14,145 nucleotides of DNA from Methylomarinum sp964442675. GTDB taxonomy: Bacteria; Pseudomonadota; Gammaproteobacteria; Methylococcales; Methylomonadaceae. Both the position numbers and the translations under genes were made by a program. The stretch spans positions 1 through 14,145 of the forward strand of contig CAYUAE010000044.1 in the NCBI GenBank assembly GCA_964442675.1. The letters run 5' to 3'. Below the pieces are notes generated by a model that saw nothing but the letters and a program-made list of their open reading frames with translations, did no database searches and was not told the origin of the DNA. Below, one piece after another: positions 1 through 7,857 of this stretch. Positions within the stretch are counted from its first letter, which is position 1; each line of letters begins with the position of its first letter.

Positions 1-1
1 C

Positions 2-94
2 TGGCGCAGTTGGTTGAGTTGTTGGGGTGATTTGGAGTATGTTCAAAAAGTTATGTGCGAACAGTATAGGGTTAATATCGCCAATCAGCTTTGA
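2..94 (+). other. possible 3' end of an upstream gene (partial, unidentified)
   Basis: The frame beginning at base 2 is open from the window edge to a TGA at 92-94 and gives about 30 residues with ordinary amino-acid composition, including DLEYVQKVMCEQYRV. It may be the C-terminal tail of a gene cut by the window edge. A competing frame from base 1 stays open only to a TGA at 28-30. Both are too short to identify, and chance openness is quite possible. Confidence 0.25.
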
Positions 95-164
95 ATGCTG
101 CTGACGGTTTAGCATGATGTAAACTCGAATGTTTGTTTTGTCCCGATAAAAATGAAGCGCGGCT

Positions 165-193
165 ATGCCGAACATCTGTGCGAGGCGTATAAT
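165..193 (+). promoter_or_regulatory. candidate sigma-70 promoter for the H4MPT gene unit
   Basis: A perfect TATAAT lies at 188-193. The hexamer 17 bases upstream is ATGCCG (165-170), which matches TTGACA at three of six positions. Transcription would begin near 200 and leave a leader of about 26 bases before the TTG start at 226. A run of six T follows at 198-203, preceded by GCGCTT that could pair with AAGCGC at 155-160. The same bases could therefore belong to a terminator-like fold of an upstream transcript. The -10 is convincing and the -35 is weak. Confidence 0.4.
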
Positions 194-225
194 GCGCTTT
201 TTTAAATCTAAGTTGATCCAAGACA

Positions 226-1188
226 TTGAAGTATTCAGGTAAACAGGTTTCTGTTATTGCCCCGGCGCGTTTGCATATGGGCTTTATCGATATGAGTGGC
301 GCATTAGGCCGACATTTTGGCAGCATCGGCGTCGCTTTAAACGAAATCAGCACACGCCTTACCATGCAGCAGGCCGAGCAATTAACGGTAACGGGGTGCG
401 TGGTTGATCGGGCAAAAAAATGTACACAGCAGCTGTGTCAGGCGCTGGATGTTTCTGATTGCCTGGCACTGCATATTGAAACAGCCATTCCTGAACATGT
501 GGGATTAGGCTCCGGCACGCAACTGGCACTGGCAATCGGTTCTGCGTTGAATGCCTTTTATGACTTGGGGTTGAATGTGCGTGATGTTGCCCGTCTGACA
601 GATAGAGGTCAGCGTTCCGGGATAGGTATTGGCGTGTTTGAGCAGGGCGGCTTGGTGGTCGATGGTGGTCGTGGTGAACATACGGTTACGCCGCCGATGA
701 TTGCGCATATGGTGGTGCCGGAACAATGGCGTTTTGTACTGGCTTTTGACCGTCGTGGGCAGGGATTGCATGGTAAACAGGAGGTCAGCGCATTCAAAGC
801 TTTGCCGCCGTTTCCACAGGCGCAGGCGGAAAAACTGTGTTATTTGTTGCTGATGCAGGCATTGCCAGCTATCGCCGAGCAGGATATACAACGATTTGGT
901 GATGTGATTACCAGGTTGCAAACGGCGGTTGGTGAGCATTTTGCGTCGGTGCAAGGTGGTGTGTTTACCAGTCAGGATGTCGCCGATGCTATGCACTGGT
1001 TACAACAACAGGGGGCGGTCGCAATCGGTCAAACGTCTTGGGGGCCAACCGGTTTCTGTGCGGTGGACGGGCCGGAGCGCGCCGAACAATTGCTACAAGA
1101 ACTCAACGCGCGTTATCGGAATAATCCCAATCTTGAATTTCGCGTTGTCAGCGCACGCAATAGCCGCGCGAATGTGTGGGTGTCTTGA
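226..1188 (+). CDS. beta-ribofuranosylaminobenzene 5'-phosphate (beta-RFAP) synthase-like GHMP protein
   Basis: Likely catalyses condensation of 4-aminobenzoate with PRPP, releasing CO2 and pyrophosphate, to give beta-RFAP, the first committed step of (tetrahydro)methanopterin synthesis in the cytoplasm. The 320-residue product has the GHMP-type layout of this family: an N-terminal APARLHMGFIDMSG segment (about 12-25), the glycine-rich phosphate loop GLGSGTQ (93-99) after PEHV, and a C-terminal GQTSWGPTG segment (268-276). A TGA at 214-216 closes the frame, and TTG 226 is the only usual start codon before the conserved region; its Shine-Dalgarno site is poor. Its last 17 bases overlap the ATP-grasp gene, and mch follows, which supports an H4MPT role rather than a sugar or homoserine kinase. 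The family is assigned by motif and context; activity is inferred. Confidence 0.85.
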   Translation: MKYSGKQVSVIAPARLHMGFIDMSGALGRHFGSIGVALNEISTRLTMQQAEQLTVTGCVVDRAKKCTQQLCQALDVSDCLALHIETAIPEHVGLGSGTQLALAIGSALNAFYDLGLNVRDVARLTDRGQRSGIGIGVFEQGGLVVDGGRGEHTVTPPMIAHMVVPEQWRFVLAFDRRGQGLHGKQEVSAFKALPPFPQAQAEKLCYLLLMQALPAIAEQDIQRFGDVITRLQTAVGEHFASVQGGVFTSQDVADAMHWLQQQGAVAIGQTSWGPTGFCAVDGPERAEQLLQELNARYRNNPNLEFRVVSARNSRANVWVS

Positions 1189-2269
1189 GGTCGTTCTGGT
1201 CGTAGCCCGGTCGGGCCGTATGCTGGCGCAAAAGCTTAATGCATTGGGTTACCGGGTATTGGTTATCGATTGCTATGCCGATTTGGATATGCAGGTTGCA
1301 GCATGGGATTGGCGACAGGTCGATTCCTTATCGCTCGATGTTGTTCAGCCTGCTTTTTTGCAGTTGGCAAGGCGCTATTCAATCGATGCTGTTATCTACG
1401 GCTCAGGGTTTGAGAGTGAGACCGAAACATTGCATTTTTTGCAACAACAGCGTGTTTTATTGGGCAACATGGCGACGGTTTTCCAATCGTTGCAAGATAA
1501 AATACAGTTTTTTAAAGCGTTAAAGTCGCTCGATATTCCGCATCCTGAGGTACGCTTTGACTCGCCTCTAAAAATGGATGGCTGGTTGTTAAAACCCTTT
1601 GCCAGTGAAGGGGGTGTGGGCATTCGGCACGCCGTCTCAGCAACATCAAACTATCCGGGCTATTGGCAGCGTTATGTACCGGGGAACGCGATGTCGGTCT
1701 TGTTTTTAGCCTGGCCAAATCAAGTAGAGATTATCGGTTTTCATCGGCAATGGGTAAGCTCGGTGGATAATGATAATCCTTTTTTATTTGCCGGCATGGT
1801 TGCAGAGTCGGCATTCCCAGTAGCGCTAATCCGGCAGATATTGGCATGGCTGACGCAATTGACAAGGCTTTATGGTTTGCGGGGGCTGAACAGTCTGGAT
1901 TTTATCTATGCCGACAATACGATATGGGTATTGGAAATCAATGCGCGACTATCGGCCAGTGTCCAGCTCTATGACGAGAAAATCGTTGCAGCCCATATTA
2001 TGGCTTGTTTAGCGAAAAAGCCGCAAATAAGCTACAATAAGCGGCTGTTTGGTGCGTATAAAATCGTTTATGCAGAATGCTTGAGACGGGTGCGGAATAA
2101 TCTGATCTGGCCGGACGAGGTCAGGGACAGGCCACCGGCCGGCAGTCTGTTTCAGCCTGGTGAGCCGATGTGCAGCCTGGTTGTGCTAAACGACAATACA
2201 AAAACCATAAAACAGCAGCTGGCCGTTACCGAACGCCAGCTTATCGACTACATGACAGACAGGTGTTAA
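1172..2269 (+). CDS. ATP-grasp ligase of the H4MPT gene cluster (substrate unknown)
   Basis: A 365-residue ATP-grasp enzyme, probably joining a carboxylate to an amine or amino acid during C1-cofactor synthesis. Residues 1-95 look like the Rossmann-like pre-ATP-grasp domain (VLVVARSGRMLAQKLNALGY). An ATP-binding lysine and glycine loop follow in KPFASEGGVG (141-150), and the metal-binding strand is LEINAR (254-259) with Glu255, Asn257 and Arg259. The C-terminal WPDEVRDRPPAG segment resembles ATP-grasp proteins that recur beside mch and fae in methylotrophs. The frame stays open upstream to 929, but ATG 1172 puts the conserved domain at the N terminus and gives a 17-base overlap with the preceding gene, suggesting translational coupling. 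Candidate jobs are amino-acid (for example glutamate) addition to methylofuran or a methanopterin precursor; the sequence does not decide between them. Confidence 0.8.
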   Translation: MCGCLEVVLVVARSGRMLAQKLNALGYRVLVIDCYADLDMQVAAWDWRQVDSLSLDVVQPAFLQLARRYSIDAVIYGSGFESETETLHFLQQQRVLLGNMATVFQSLQDKIQFFKALKSLDIPHPEVRFDSPLKMDGWLLKPFASEGGVGIRHAVSATSNYPGYWQRYVPGNAMSVLFLAWPNQVEIIGFHRQWVSSVDNDNPFLFAGMVAESAFPVALIRQILAWLTQLTRLYGLRGLNSLDFIYADNTIWVLEINARLSASVQLYDEKIVAAHIMACLAKKPQISYNKRLFGAYKIVYAECLRRVRNNLIWPDEVRDRPPAGSLFQPGEPMCSLVVLNDNTKTIKQQLAVTERQLIDYMTDRC

Positions 2270-2273
2270 AAAC

Positions 2274-3257
2274 ATGCAATTTAAAGCGAGTGTAAACCAA
2301 CTGACTCAACCTTTGGTACAGGAACTGATTGACGATGCCGATCGCTTACGGGTTGAAGTCGGTCGACTGGAAAATGGTTGCACAATTATTGATGCCGGCA
2401 TTAGCGTGCCAGGCGGATTGGAGGCCGGTCGCATCATCACCGAAATTTGTATGGGCGGACTGGGAACGGTCAAGCTGCTGCATTCGGCTTATACCAATAA
2501 ATGGCCATTAAGCGTCAATGTGCACACCAGTAATCCGGTTTTATCTTGTCTCGGCAGTCAATATGCCGGCTGGAGCCTGGCGCATGGAAAATATTATGCT
2601 TTGGGCTCAGGGCCAGCGCGGGCGATGGCGACCAAACAGAAAGACGGCGAGACCGTGCCAGTGGAAGAGTTATACAGTGAATTAAATTATCACGATACAG
2701 CCGACCAAGCGACCCTGGTGATTGAAAATGACGCGATTCCACCCATTGAAATCGTCGAAAAAGTTGCGGCTGCCTGTGGCATTACGCCGGAAAAGTTGAC
2801 CATTATCATGACGCCGACCAGTAGCATCGCAGGTTGTGTTCAAGTGGTCGGGCGTGTGCTGGAAGTCGCTATGCATAAGGCGCATGAATTGCATTTTCCG
2901 CTGGAAAATATCATCGATGGCAGCGGCAGTGCGCCAGTTTGTCCACCGCATCCTGATTTTGTCAAGGCGATGGGGCGTACAAACGATGCTATTTTGTTCG
3001 CAGGACAAGTGCATATCTTTGTCAAAGGCGAAGATGAAGCGGCTGAAAAGCTGGCTAAAGAGCTGCCGAGCTGTACCTCGCGCGATTATGGCAAACCCTT
3101 TGCCCAGGTATTTAAAGACAATAATTATGACTTCTTTAAAATCGATGGCATGTTGTTTAGCCCGGGCAGTGTGATTGTGACGAATATCGAATCAGGTAAC
3201 AGTTACCGAGCCGGTATTTTAAATAACGAATTACTGGAATTGTCGTTTGCCAGCTAG
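2274..3257 (+). CDS. mch: methenyltetrahydromethanopterin cyclohydrolase
   Basis: Cytoplasmic enzyme that interconverts methenyl-H4MPT and formyl-H4MPT, a middle step in H4MPT-linked formaldehyde oxidation to formate and CO2. The 327-residue protein is full length for the family and is recognisable throughout: DAGISVPGGLEAGR near the N terminus, GGLGTVKL, the GSGPARAMA segment, and GSGSAPVCPPHPD in the C-terminal half. Arg194 and Glu197 in VGRVLEVA have the same spacing as the active-site Arg and Glu described for the archaeal (Archaeoglobus) enzyme. ATG 2274 follows the ATP-grasp stop by four bases and has AGGTG at 2261-2265 as ribosome binding site. It is the last gene of the unit, and a hairpin with a T-rich tract follows. 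No fae, mtdB or fhc genes lie in the window, so the rest of the pathway must be encoded elsewhere. Confidence 0.95.
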   Translation: MQFKASVNQLTQPLVQELIDDADRLRVEVGRLENGCTIIDAGISVPGGLEAGRIITEICMGGLGTVKLLHSAYTNKWPLSVNVHTSNPVLSCLGSQYAGWSLAHGKYYALGSGPARAMATKQKDGETVPVEELYSELNYHDTADQATLVIENDAIPPIEIVEKVAAACGITPEKLTIIMTPTSSIAGCVQVVGRVLEVAMHKAHELHFPLENIIDGSGSAPVCPPHPDFVKAMGRTNDAILFAGQVHIFVKGEDEAAEKLAKELPSCTSRDYGKPFAQVFKDNNYDFFKIDGMLFSPGSVIVTNIESGNSYRAGILNNELLELSFAS

Positions 3258-3286
3258 GCACAAATTACGTAGAATTAAAAAGATTT

Positions 3287-3313
3287 AGCCGTTGTTAAGC
3301 GGCTCTTGTTTTT
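3287..3313 (+). terminator. intrinsic terminator after mch
   Basis: Seven-base stem AGCCGTT (3287-3293) and AGCGGCT (3298-3304) with a GTTA loop; one pair is G-T. It is followed by CTTGTTTTT. It would end the H4MPT transcript 30 bases after the mch stop and insulate carA. The T tract is interrupted, so termination may be partial. Confidence 0.6.
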
Positions 3314-3322
3314 CTCTTTAAG

Positions 3323-3353
3323 CGGGGGGAGTCGTATCGGCTTGTCCCGTTTT
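3323..3353 (+). promoter_or_regulatory. second hairpin with T tract in the carA leader (possible attenuator)
   Basis: CGGGGGGAG (3323-3331) can pair with CTTGTCCCG (3341-3349) across a nine-base loop; the stem has one G-G mismatch and two G-T pairs. TTTT follows at 3350-3353. It ends ten bases before the carA ribosome binding site AAGGTGG (3363-3369). It could be a second terminator or a leader structure acting on carA. No leader peptide or clear promoter was seen between it and mch, so a regulatory role is speculative. Confidence 0.3.
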
Positions 3354-3375
3354 GCACATTTTAAGGTGGCTGATC

Positions 3376-4506
3376 TTGAATAAGTCCGCATTGCTGGTAC
3401 TGGAAGATGGAACGGTTTTTCATGGAACCTCGATTGGCGCAGAAGGCTGTGCTGTTGGGGAGGTCGTTTTTAACACATCGCTGACAGGCTATCAGGAAAT
3501 TCTGAGTGACCCGTCGTATGCAAGTCAAATCGTAACCCTGACCTATCCCCATATAGGAAATGTCGGCACAAACCCTGAGGATGATGAATCCGATGCTGTG
3601 TATGCCAGTGGTCTGGTGATACGGGATTTACCGTTGATTGCCAGTAACTGGCGCAGTCAGCAAAGCCTGCCTGACTATTTAAAACAACATAATGTGGTGG
3701 CGATTGCTGATATCGATACCCGCCAGCTGACGCGACTGTTGCGCGATAAAGGCGCGCAACGTGGCTGCATCATGGCGGGTGATGAGATCGATGAAAATAC
3801 AGCATTACGCGCCATTGATAAATTCCCCGGACTGAAAGGGCTGGATTTAGCTAAAGAAGTCACGACCAAAGAACCTTATGTCTGGCAAGACGATATTTGG
3901 CGGTTAGGCGAAGGGCATCGGCGGATTGAGCAATTTGACAAGCATGTTGTCGCCTATGATTTTGGTGTCAAACGCAATATTTTACGATTGCTGGTGAATC
4001 GCGGCTGTAAAGTTACTGTCGTTCCTGCAACGACGCCAGCGGAAGATGTTCTGGCCATGCAGCCCGATGGCGTGTTTTTATCCAATGGCCCCGGCGATCC
4101 TGAGCCATGTACTTACGCGATCGAGGCGATTAAAAAAATTCTGGCTGAAAAAGTGCCGGTTTTTGGTATTTGCCTGGGGCATCAACTTCTGGCTTTGGCC
4201 AGTGGTGCAAAAACAGTGAAAATGAAATTCGGTCATCACGGCGCAAATCACCCGGTACAGCAAAAAGCCACTGGGCGCGTCATGATCAGCAGCCAGAATC
4301 ATGGCTTTGCGGTGGATGAAAACAGTCTGCCCACTGTGCTCAAAGCGACTTTTCATTCCTTGTTCGATGGTAGTCTGCAAGGGATCGAGCGTACCGATTG
4401 CCCTGCCATGAGTTTTCAGGGGCATCCTGAGGCCAGTCCCGGGCCGCACGATGTCGAATTTTTGTTTGATGACTTCGTCGCCATGATGAACCGTACCCAC
4501 CCTTAA
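3376..4506 (+). CDS. carA: carbamoyl phosphate synthetase small subunit (glutaminase)
   Basis: Hydrolyses glutamine and passes ammonia through a tunnel to CarB for carbamoyl phosphate synthesis, feeding arginine and pyrimidine pathways. The N-terminal CarA domain (about 1-150) carries EVVFNTSLTGYQEILSDPSY. The C-terminal class I glutamine amidotransferase domain has the nucleophile Cys266 in GICLGHQ and the rest of the triad, His350 and Glu352, in QGHPEASPGP; all are offset by three from E. coli Cys269, His353 and Glu355. The start chosen is TTG 3376, which gives MNKSALLVLEDG and 376 residues, with AAGGTGG six bases upstream. Another TTG at 3352 would add eight residues and lacks such a site. 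carB begins 16 bases after the stop, so the two are surely co-transcribed. Confidence 0.96.
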   Translation: MNKSALLVLEDGTVFHGTSIGAEGCAVGEVVFNTSLTGYQEILSDPSYASQIVTLTYPHIGNVGTNPEDDESDAVYASGLVIRDLPLIASNWRSQQSLPDYLKQHNVVAIADIDTRQLTRLLRDKGAQRGCIMAGDEIDENTALRAIDKFPGLKGLDLAKEVTTKEPYVWQDDIWRLGEGHRRIEQFDKHVVAYDFGVKRNILRLLVNRGCKVTVVPATTPAEDVLAMQPDGVFLSNGPGDPEPCTYAIEAIKKILAEKVPVFGICLGHQLLALASGAKTVKMKFGHHGANHPVQQKATGRVMISSQNHGFAVDENSLPTVLKATFHSLFDGSLQGIERTDCPAMSFQGHPEASPGPHDVEFLFDDFVAMMNRTHP

Positions 4507-4522
4507 CGCCAAGCGGAAGAAC

Positions 4523-7500
4523 ATGCCAAAAAGAACCGATATAAAATCCATTTTATTGCTGGGCGCAGGCCCTATTGTCATTGGTCAGGCCTGTGAATTT
4601 GATTATTCAGGCACGCAAGCTTGTAAAGCATTACGAGAAGAAGGGTATCGCGTCATTCTGGTCAACTCCAATCCGGCGACGATTATGACCGACCCGGATA
4701 TGGCTGATGCCATCTATATTGAGCCGATTGATTGGCAGACGGTAGAGAAAATCATCGCCAAAGAACGCCCCGAAGCCATTTTACCGACCATGGGCGGCCA
4801 AACCGCCTTGAATTGTGCGTTGGATTTAGATGCACACGGTGTGCTGGAGAAGTATCAGGTTGAAATGATCGGCGCAACCAAAGAAGCGATTCATAAAGCT
4901 GAAGACCGGGATTTGTTCAATCAGGCCATGCGCCGTATCGGCTTTGAAGTGCCGCGCTCGGAAACTGCACATAATATGGAAGAAGCCTTTGCCGCACAAG
5001 CTAAGGTGGGGTATCCGACCATCATCCGCCCTTCATTTACCATGGGCGGCAGTGGCGGCGGTATTGCTTACAATAAAGAAGAGTTTATCGAAATTTGCGA
5101 GCGCGGCCTGGAATTGTCGCCGACCAAGGAATTACTGATTGAAGAGTCGGTACTCGGTTGGAAGGAATACGAAATGGAAGTGGTGCGCGATTCCAAAGAC
5201 AACTGCATCATCGTCTGTTCGATCGAAAACCTTGATCCGATGGGGGTACATACAGGGGACTCGATCACCGTGGCGCCGGCGCAAACGCTGACCGATAAGG
5301 AGTATCAGATTCTCAGAAATGTTTCGCTGGCGGTATTGCGCGAAATCGGTGTCGATACGGGCGGTTCCAATGTTCAGGTTGCCATCAATCCGCATAATGG
5401 CCGTCTGGTCGTGATCGAAATGAACCCCCGGGTATCGCGCTCTTCGGCGCTGGCGTCAAAGGCGACAGGTTTCCCTATTGCCAAGGTAGCGGCAAAACTG
5501 GCGGTCGGTTATACCCTCGATGAATTGAAAAACGAAATTACCGGCGGGGCGACACCAGCTTCTTTTGAACCGACGATTGATTATGTCGTCACCAAAGTGC
5601 CGCGCTTTACCTTTGAAAAATTTCCGCAGGCTGATGACCGCTTGACCACCCAGATGAAATCGGTCGGTGAGGTCATGGCGATCGGGCGCACGTTCCAGGA
5701 ATCCCTGCAAAAGGCCTTGCGAGGGCTTGAGGTGGGAGTCGATGGCCTGGATGAATGGGTCGATCTGGCGGCGGATAATGCACAGGACAACATATTGAGT
5801 GAGCTGCGTCATCCTGGACCGCATCGGCTTTGGTATGTGGCGGATGCATTTCGTAGCGGTTTGTCCTTTGAAGATATCCACGAAGCCAGCAAAATTGACC
5901 CCTGGTTTCTGGCGCAGATTCAGGATCTGGTTGAAACTGAAAAAACACTGGCGACCAAAACGCTGGCAACCTTGTCAGCGGAGACCTTATTACGCTTGAA
6001 GCGTAAAGGCTTTTCCGATGCCCGCCTGGCCAAATTGCTCGACACCAAAGAATCTGAAATACGTAATGTACGACATAAGCAAAATATTCGGCCGGTGTAT
6101 AAGCGGATTGATTCCTGTGCAGCCGAGTTTGCCTCGGATACTGCCTATTTGTATTCCACCTACGAGACAGAATGCGAAGCGCGGCCAACCGATCGGGATA
6201 AGATCATTATTCTCGGCGGTGGCCCAAACCGGATCGGTCAGGGGATTGAGTTTGATTATTGCTGTGTTCATGCTGCATTAGCCTTACGCGAAGACGGTTA
6301 TGAAACCATCATGATCAATTGCAACCCGGAAACGGTATCGACTGATTTCGATACCTCAGACCGGCTGTATTTTGAGCCTTTGACGCTGGAAGATGTGCTG
6401 GAGATTATCGCCCTGGAAAAACCAAAAGGTGTGATTGTGCAATATGGCGGCCAGACACCATTGAAATTAGCACGCGCTTTGGAGGCGATGGGGGCGCCGA
6501 TAATCGGCACTTCTCCAGATTCCATTGATTTGGCCGAAGATCGTGAGCGTTTCCAGAAATTGCTGGAGCGATTGGGGCTTAAACAGCCGCCGAATGCGAC
6601 GGCCCGTTCGGTAGAGCAGGCGGTCAATGCCGCCAAAGAGCTGGGGTATCCATTAGTGGTGCGGCCTTCTTATGTGTTGGGCGGTCGCGCCATGGAAATC
6701 GTGACCGATGAAGAAGGCCTGCAGCGCTATATGAAAGAGGCTGTCACCGTGTCTAACGATTCGCCAGTGTTGCTTGATCGTTTTCTCGATGATGCGGTGG
6801 AAATGGATGTCGATGCCATTTATGATGGCGAAACGGTTTTGATCGGCGGCTTGATGGAGCATATCGAGCAGGCCGGCGTTCATTCCGGTGATTCTGCCTG
6901 TTCGATTCCGCCTTATGATTTGCCGGAACATTTGCAGATGCAGCTACGTGAACAGGTGGGTCGCATGGCCGAGGCATTGGGTGTGCGTGGCTTGATGAAT
7001 ACCCAGTTTGCAATTCAGGGTGAAACGGTTTACGTGTTGGAGGTCAACCCACGAGCGTCGCGAACCGCACCGTTTGTATCGAAGGCCACCGGCTATCCAT
7101 TGGCCAAGATCGCTGCCCGGGTTATGGCTGGAACCAGTCTTAAACAACAGGGCGTTACCGAAGAAAGAATCCCTAAATATTATTCGGTCAAAGAAGCGGT
7201 ATTTCCGTTCGTTAAATTTCCAGGCGTTGACCCCTTGTTAGGGCCGGAAATGAAATCGACCGGCGAAGTCATGGGTGTTGGCGAAACCTTTGGCGAGGCA
7301 TTTGCCAAATCGCAGCGTGCTGCGGGCGTCGATTTAAGTCACAGCGGTAAGGTGCTGATGAGTATCCGTGAGCGCGATAAACCAAAGGTCGCTGAAATTG
7401 CACAAATGTTGATCGATAAAAATTATCAGATTGTAGCAACTAAAGGGACGGCGAAAGTATTGCAGGATGCCGGTATCGATTGTGAAGTGGTATTTAAAGT

Positions 7501-7738
7501 GAACGAAGGGCGGCCGAATACGGTCGATATGATCAAGAACGATCAGATTCAGTTGATTATCAATACCACCGAAGGCCTGAAATCAATCGCCGACTCGTTC
7601 ACCATGCGGCGCGAGGCCTTGCAGCACCGAGTGACCTATTACACCACCATGGCAGGCGCTAAGGCGGCATGCTTTGCGCTAGGTGAACTCGATGCCGGCA
7701 GTGTCAATCAATTGAAGGATCTGCACAAAAATGTGTAA
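4523..7738 (+). CDS. carB: carbamoyl phosphate synthetase large subunit
   Basis: Makes carbamoyl phosphate from bicarbonate, ammonia delivered by CarA, and two ATP. The 1071 residues match the usual length (E. coli 1073). The protein is an internal duplication of two ATP-grasp halves: the carboxyphosphate half at about 1-400 (LLLGAGPIVIGQACEFDYSG near the start, EMNPRVSRSSALASKATG later), an oligomerisation region at about 400-550, and the carbamate-phosphorylating half at about 550-936 (ILGGGPNRIGQGIEFDYCC, EVNPRASRTAPFVSKATG). A C-terminal MGS-like allosteric domain, from about 937 (SGKVLMSIRERDK) to the end, includes NTTEG and is where ornithine, UMP and IMP act in the E. coli enzyme. ATG 4523 has a modest GGAAG site just upstream. 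All domains are intact, with no frameshift. Confidence 0.97.
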   Translation: MPKRTDIKSILLLGAGPIVIGQACEFDYSGTQACKALREEGYRVILVNSNPATIMTDPDMADAIYIEPIDWQTVEKIIAKERPEAILPTMGGQTALNCALDLDAHGVLEKYQVEMIGATKEAIHKAEDRDLFNQAMRRIGFEVPRSETAHNMEEAFAAQAKVGYPTIIRPSFTMGGSGGGIAYNKEEFIEICERGLELSPTKELLIEESVLGWKEYEMEVVRDSKDNCIIVCSIENLDPMGVHTGDSITVAPAQTLTDKEYQILRNVSLAVLREIGVDTGGSNVQVAINPHNGRLVVIEMNPRVSRSSALASKATGFPIAKVAAKLAVGYTLDELKNEITGGATPASFEPTIDYVVTKVPRFTFEKFPQADDRLTTQMKSVGEVMAIGRTFQESLQKALRGLEVGVDGLDEWVDLAADNAQDNILSELRHPGPHRLWYVADAFRSGLSFEDIHEASKIDPWFLAQIQDLVETEKTLATKTLATLSAETLLRLKRKGFSDARLAKLLDTKESEIRNVRHKQNIRPVYKRIDSCAAEFASDTAYLYSTYETECEARPTDRDKIIILGGGPNRIGQGIEFDYCCVHAALALREDGYETIMINCNPETVSTDFDTSDRLYFEPLTLEDVLEIIALEKPKGVIVQYGGQTPLKLARALEAMGAPIIGTSPDSIDLAEDRERFQKLLERLGLKQPPNATARSVEQAVNAAKELGYPLVVRPSYVLGGRAMEIVTDEEGLQRYMKEAVTVSNDSPVLLDRFLDDAVEMDVDAIYDGETVLIGGLMEHIEQAGVHSGDSACSIPPYDLPEHLQMQLREQVGRMAEALGVRGLMNTQFAIQGETVYVLEVNPRASRTAPFVSKATGYPLAKIAARVMAGTSLKQQGVTEERIPKYYSVKEAVFPFVKFPGVDPLLGPEMKSTGEVMGVGETFGEAFAKSQRAAGVDLSHSGKVLMSIRERDKPKVAEIAQMLIDKNYQIVATKGTAKVLQDAGIDCEVVFKVNEGRPNTVDMIKNDQIQLIINTTEGLKSIADSFTMRREALQHRVTYYTTMAGAKAACFALGELDAGSVNQLKDLHKNV

Positions 7739-7743
7739 CACGA

Positions 7744-7766
7744 CATGGCACATCGCTTGTGTCATG
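7744..7766. other. stem-loop just after carB
   Basis: CATGGCACA (7744-7752) and TGTGTCATG (7758-7766) form a nine-base stem with one G-T pair and a five-base loop, six bases after the carB stop. No T run follows directly, so it is not a classical intrinsic terminator. It may stabilise or process the carAB transcript 3' end. The rest of the 119-base gap before greA shows no convincing promoter. Confidence 0.35.
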
Positions 7767-7857
7767 AATGAAACGGTCTTGTTTTTATCAAGGCATTTGT
7801 GAAGTTTTTAAAACGCCGCATCAACAGGATGGCGGTAGAAGTGAGATGGAGTGGTTA

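Noticed and set aside
95..115. ATGCT/AGCAT inverted repeat upstream of the H4MPT unit
   Set aside because: The stem is only five bases with no T run, within what chance would give; no operator can be claimed.
929..1171. Upstream in-frame extension of the ATP-grasp gene
   Set aside because: It lies wholly inside the beta-RFAP synthase gene in another frame, its residues do not resemble an enzyme domain, and the conserved pre-ATP-grasp domain begins right after ATG 1172.
3352..3375. Earlier TTG start for CarA
   Set aside because: It lacks a ribosome binding site and adds residues not typical of CarA; TTG 3376 has AAGGTGG six bases upstream.
5673..6188. Long minus-strand open frame inside carB (171 codons)
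   Set aside because: Its product has no recognisable domain and it lies opposite a fully conserved carB; it is a by-product of codon use. The same applies to the minus-strand frames at 505-996, 4078-4581 and 12246-12734.
7768..7857. Upstream in-frame ATG that would extend GreA by 30 residues
   Set aside because: The family N terminus (MQKIPLTV) begins at ATG 7858, which has a well-placed GGAG and gives exactly the usual 158 residues.
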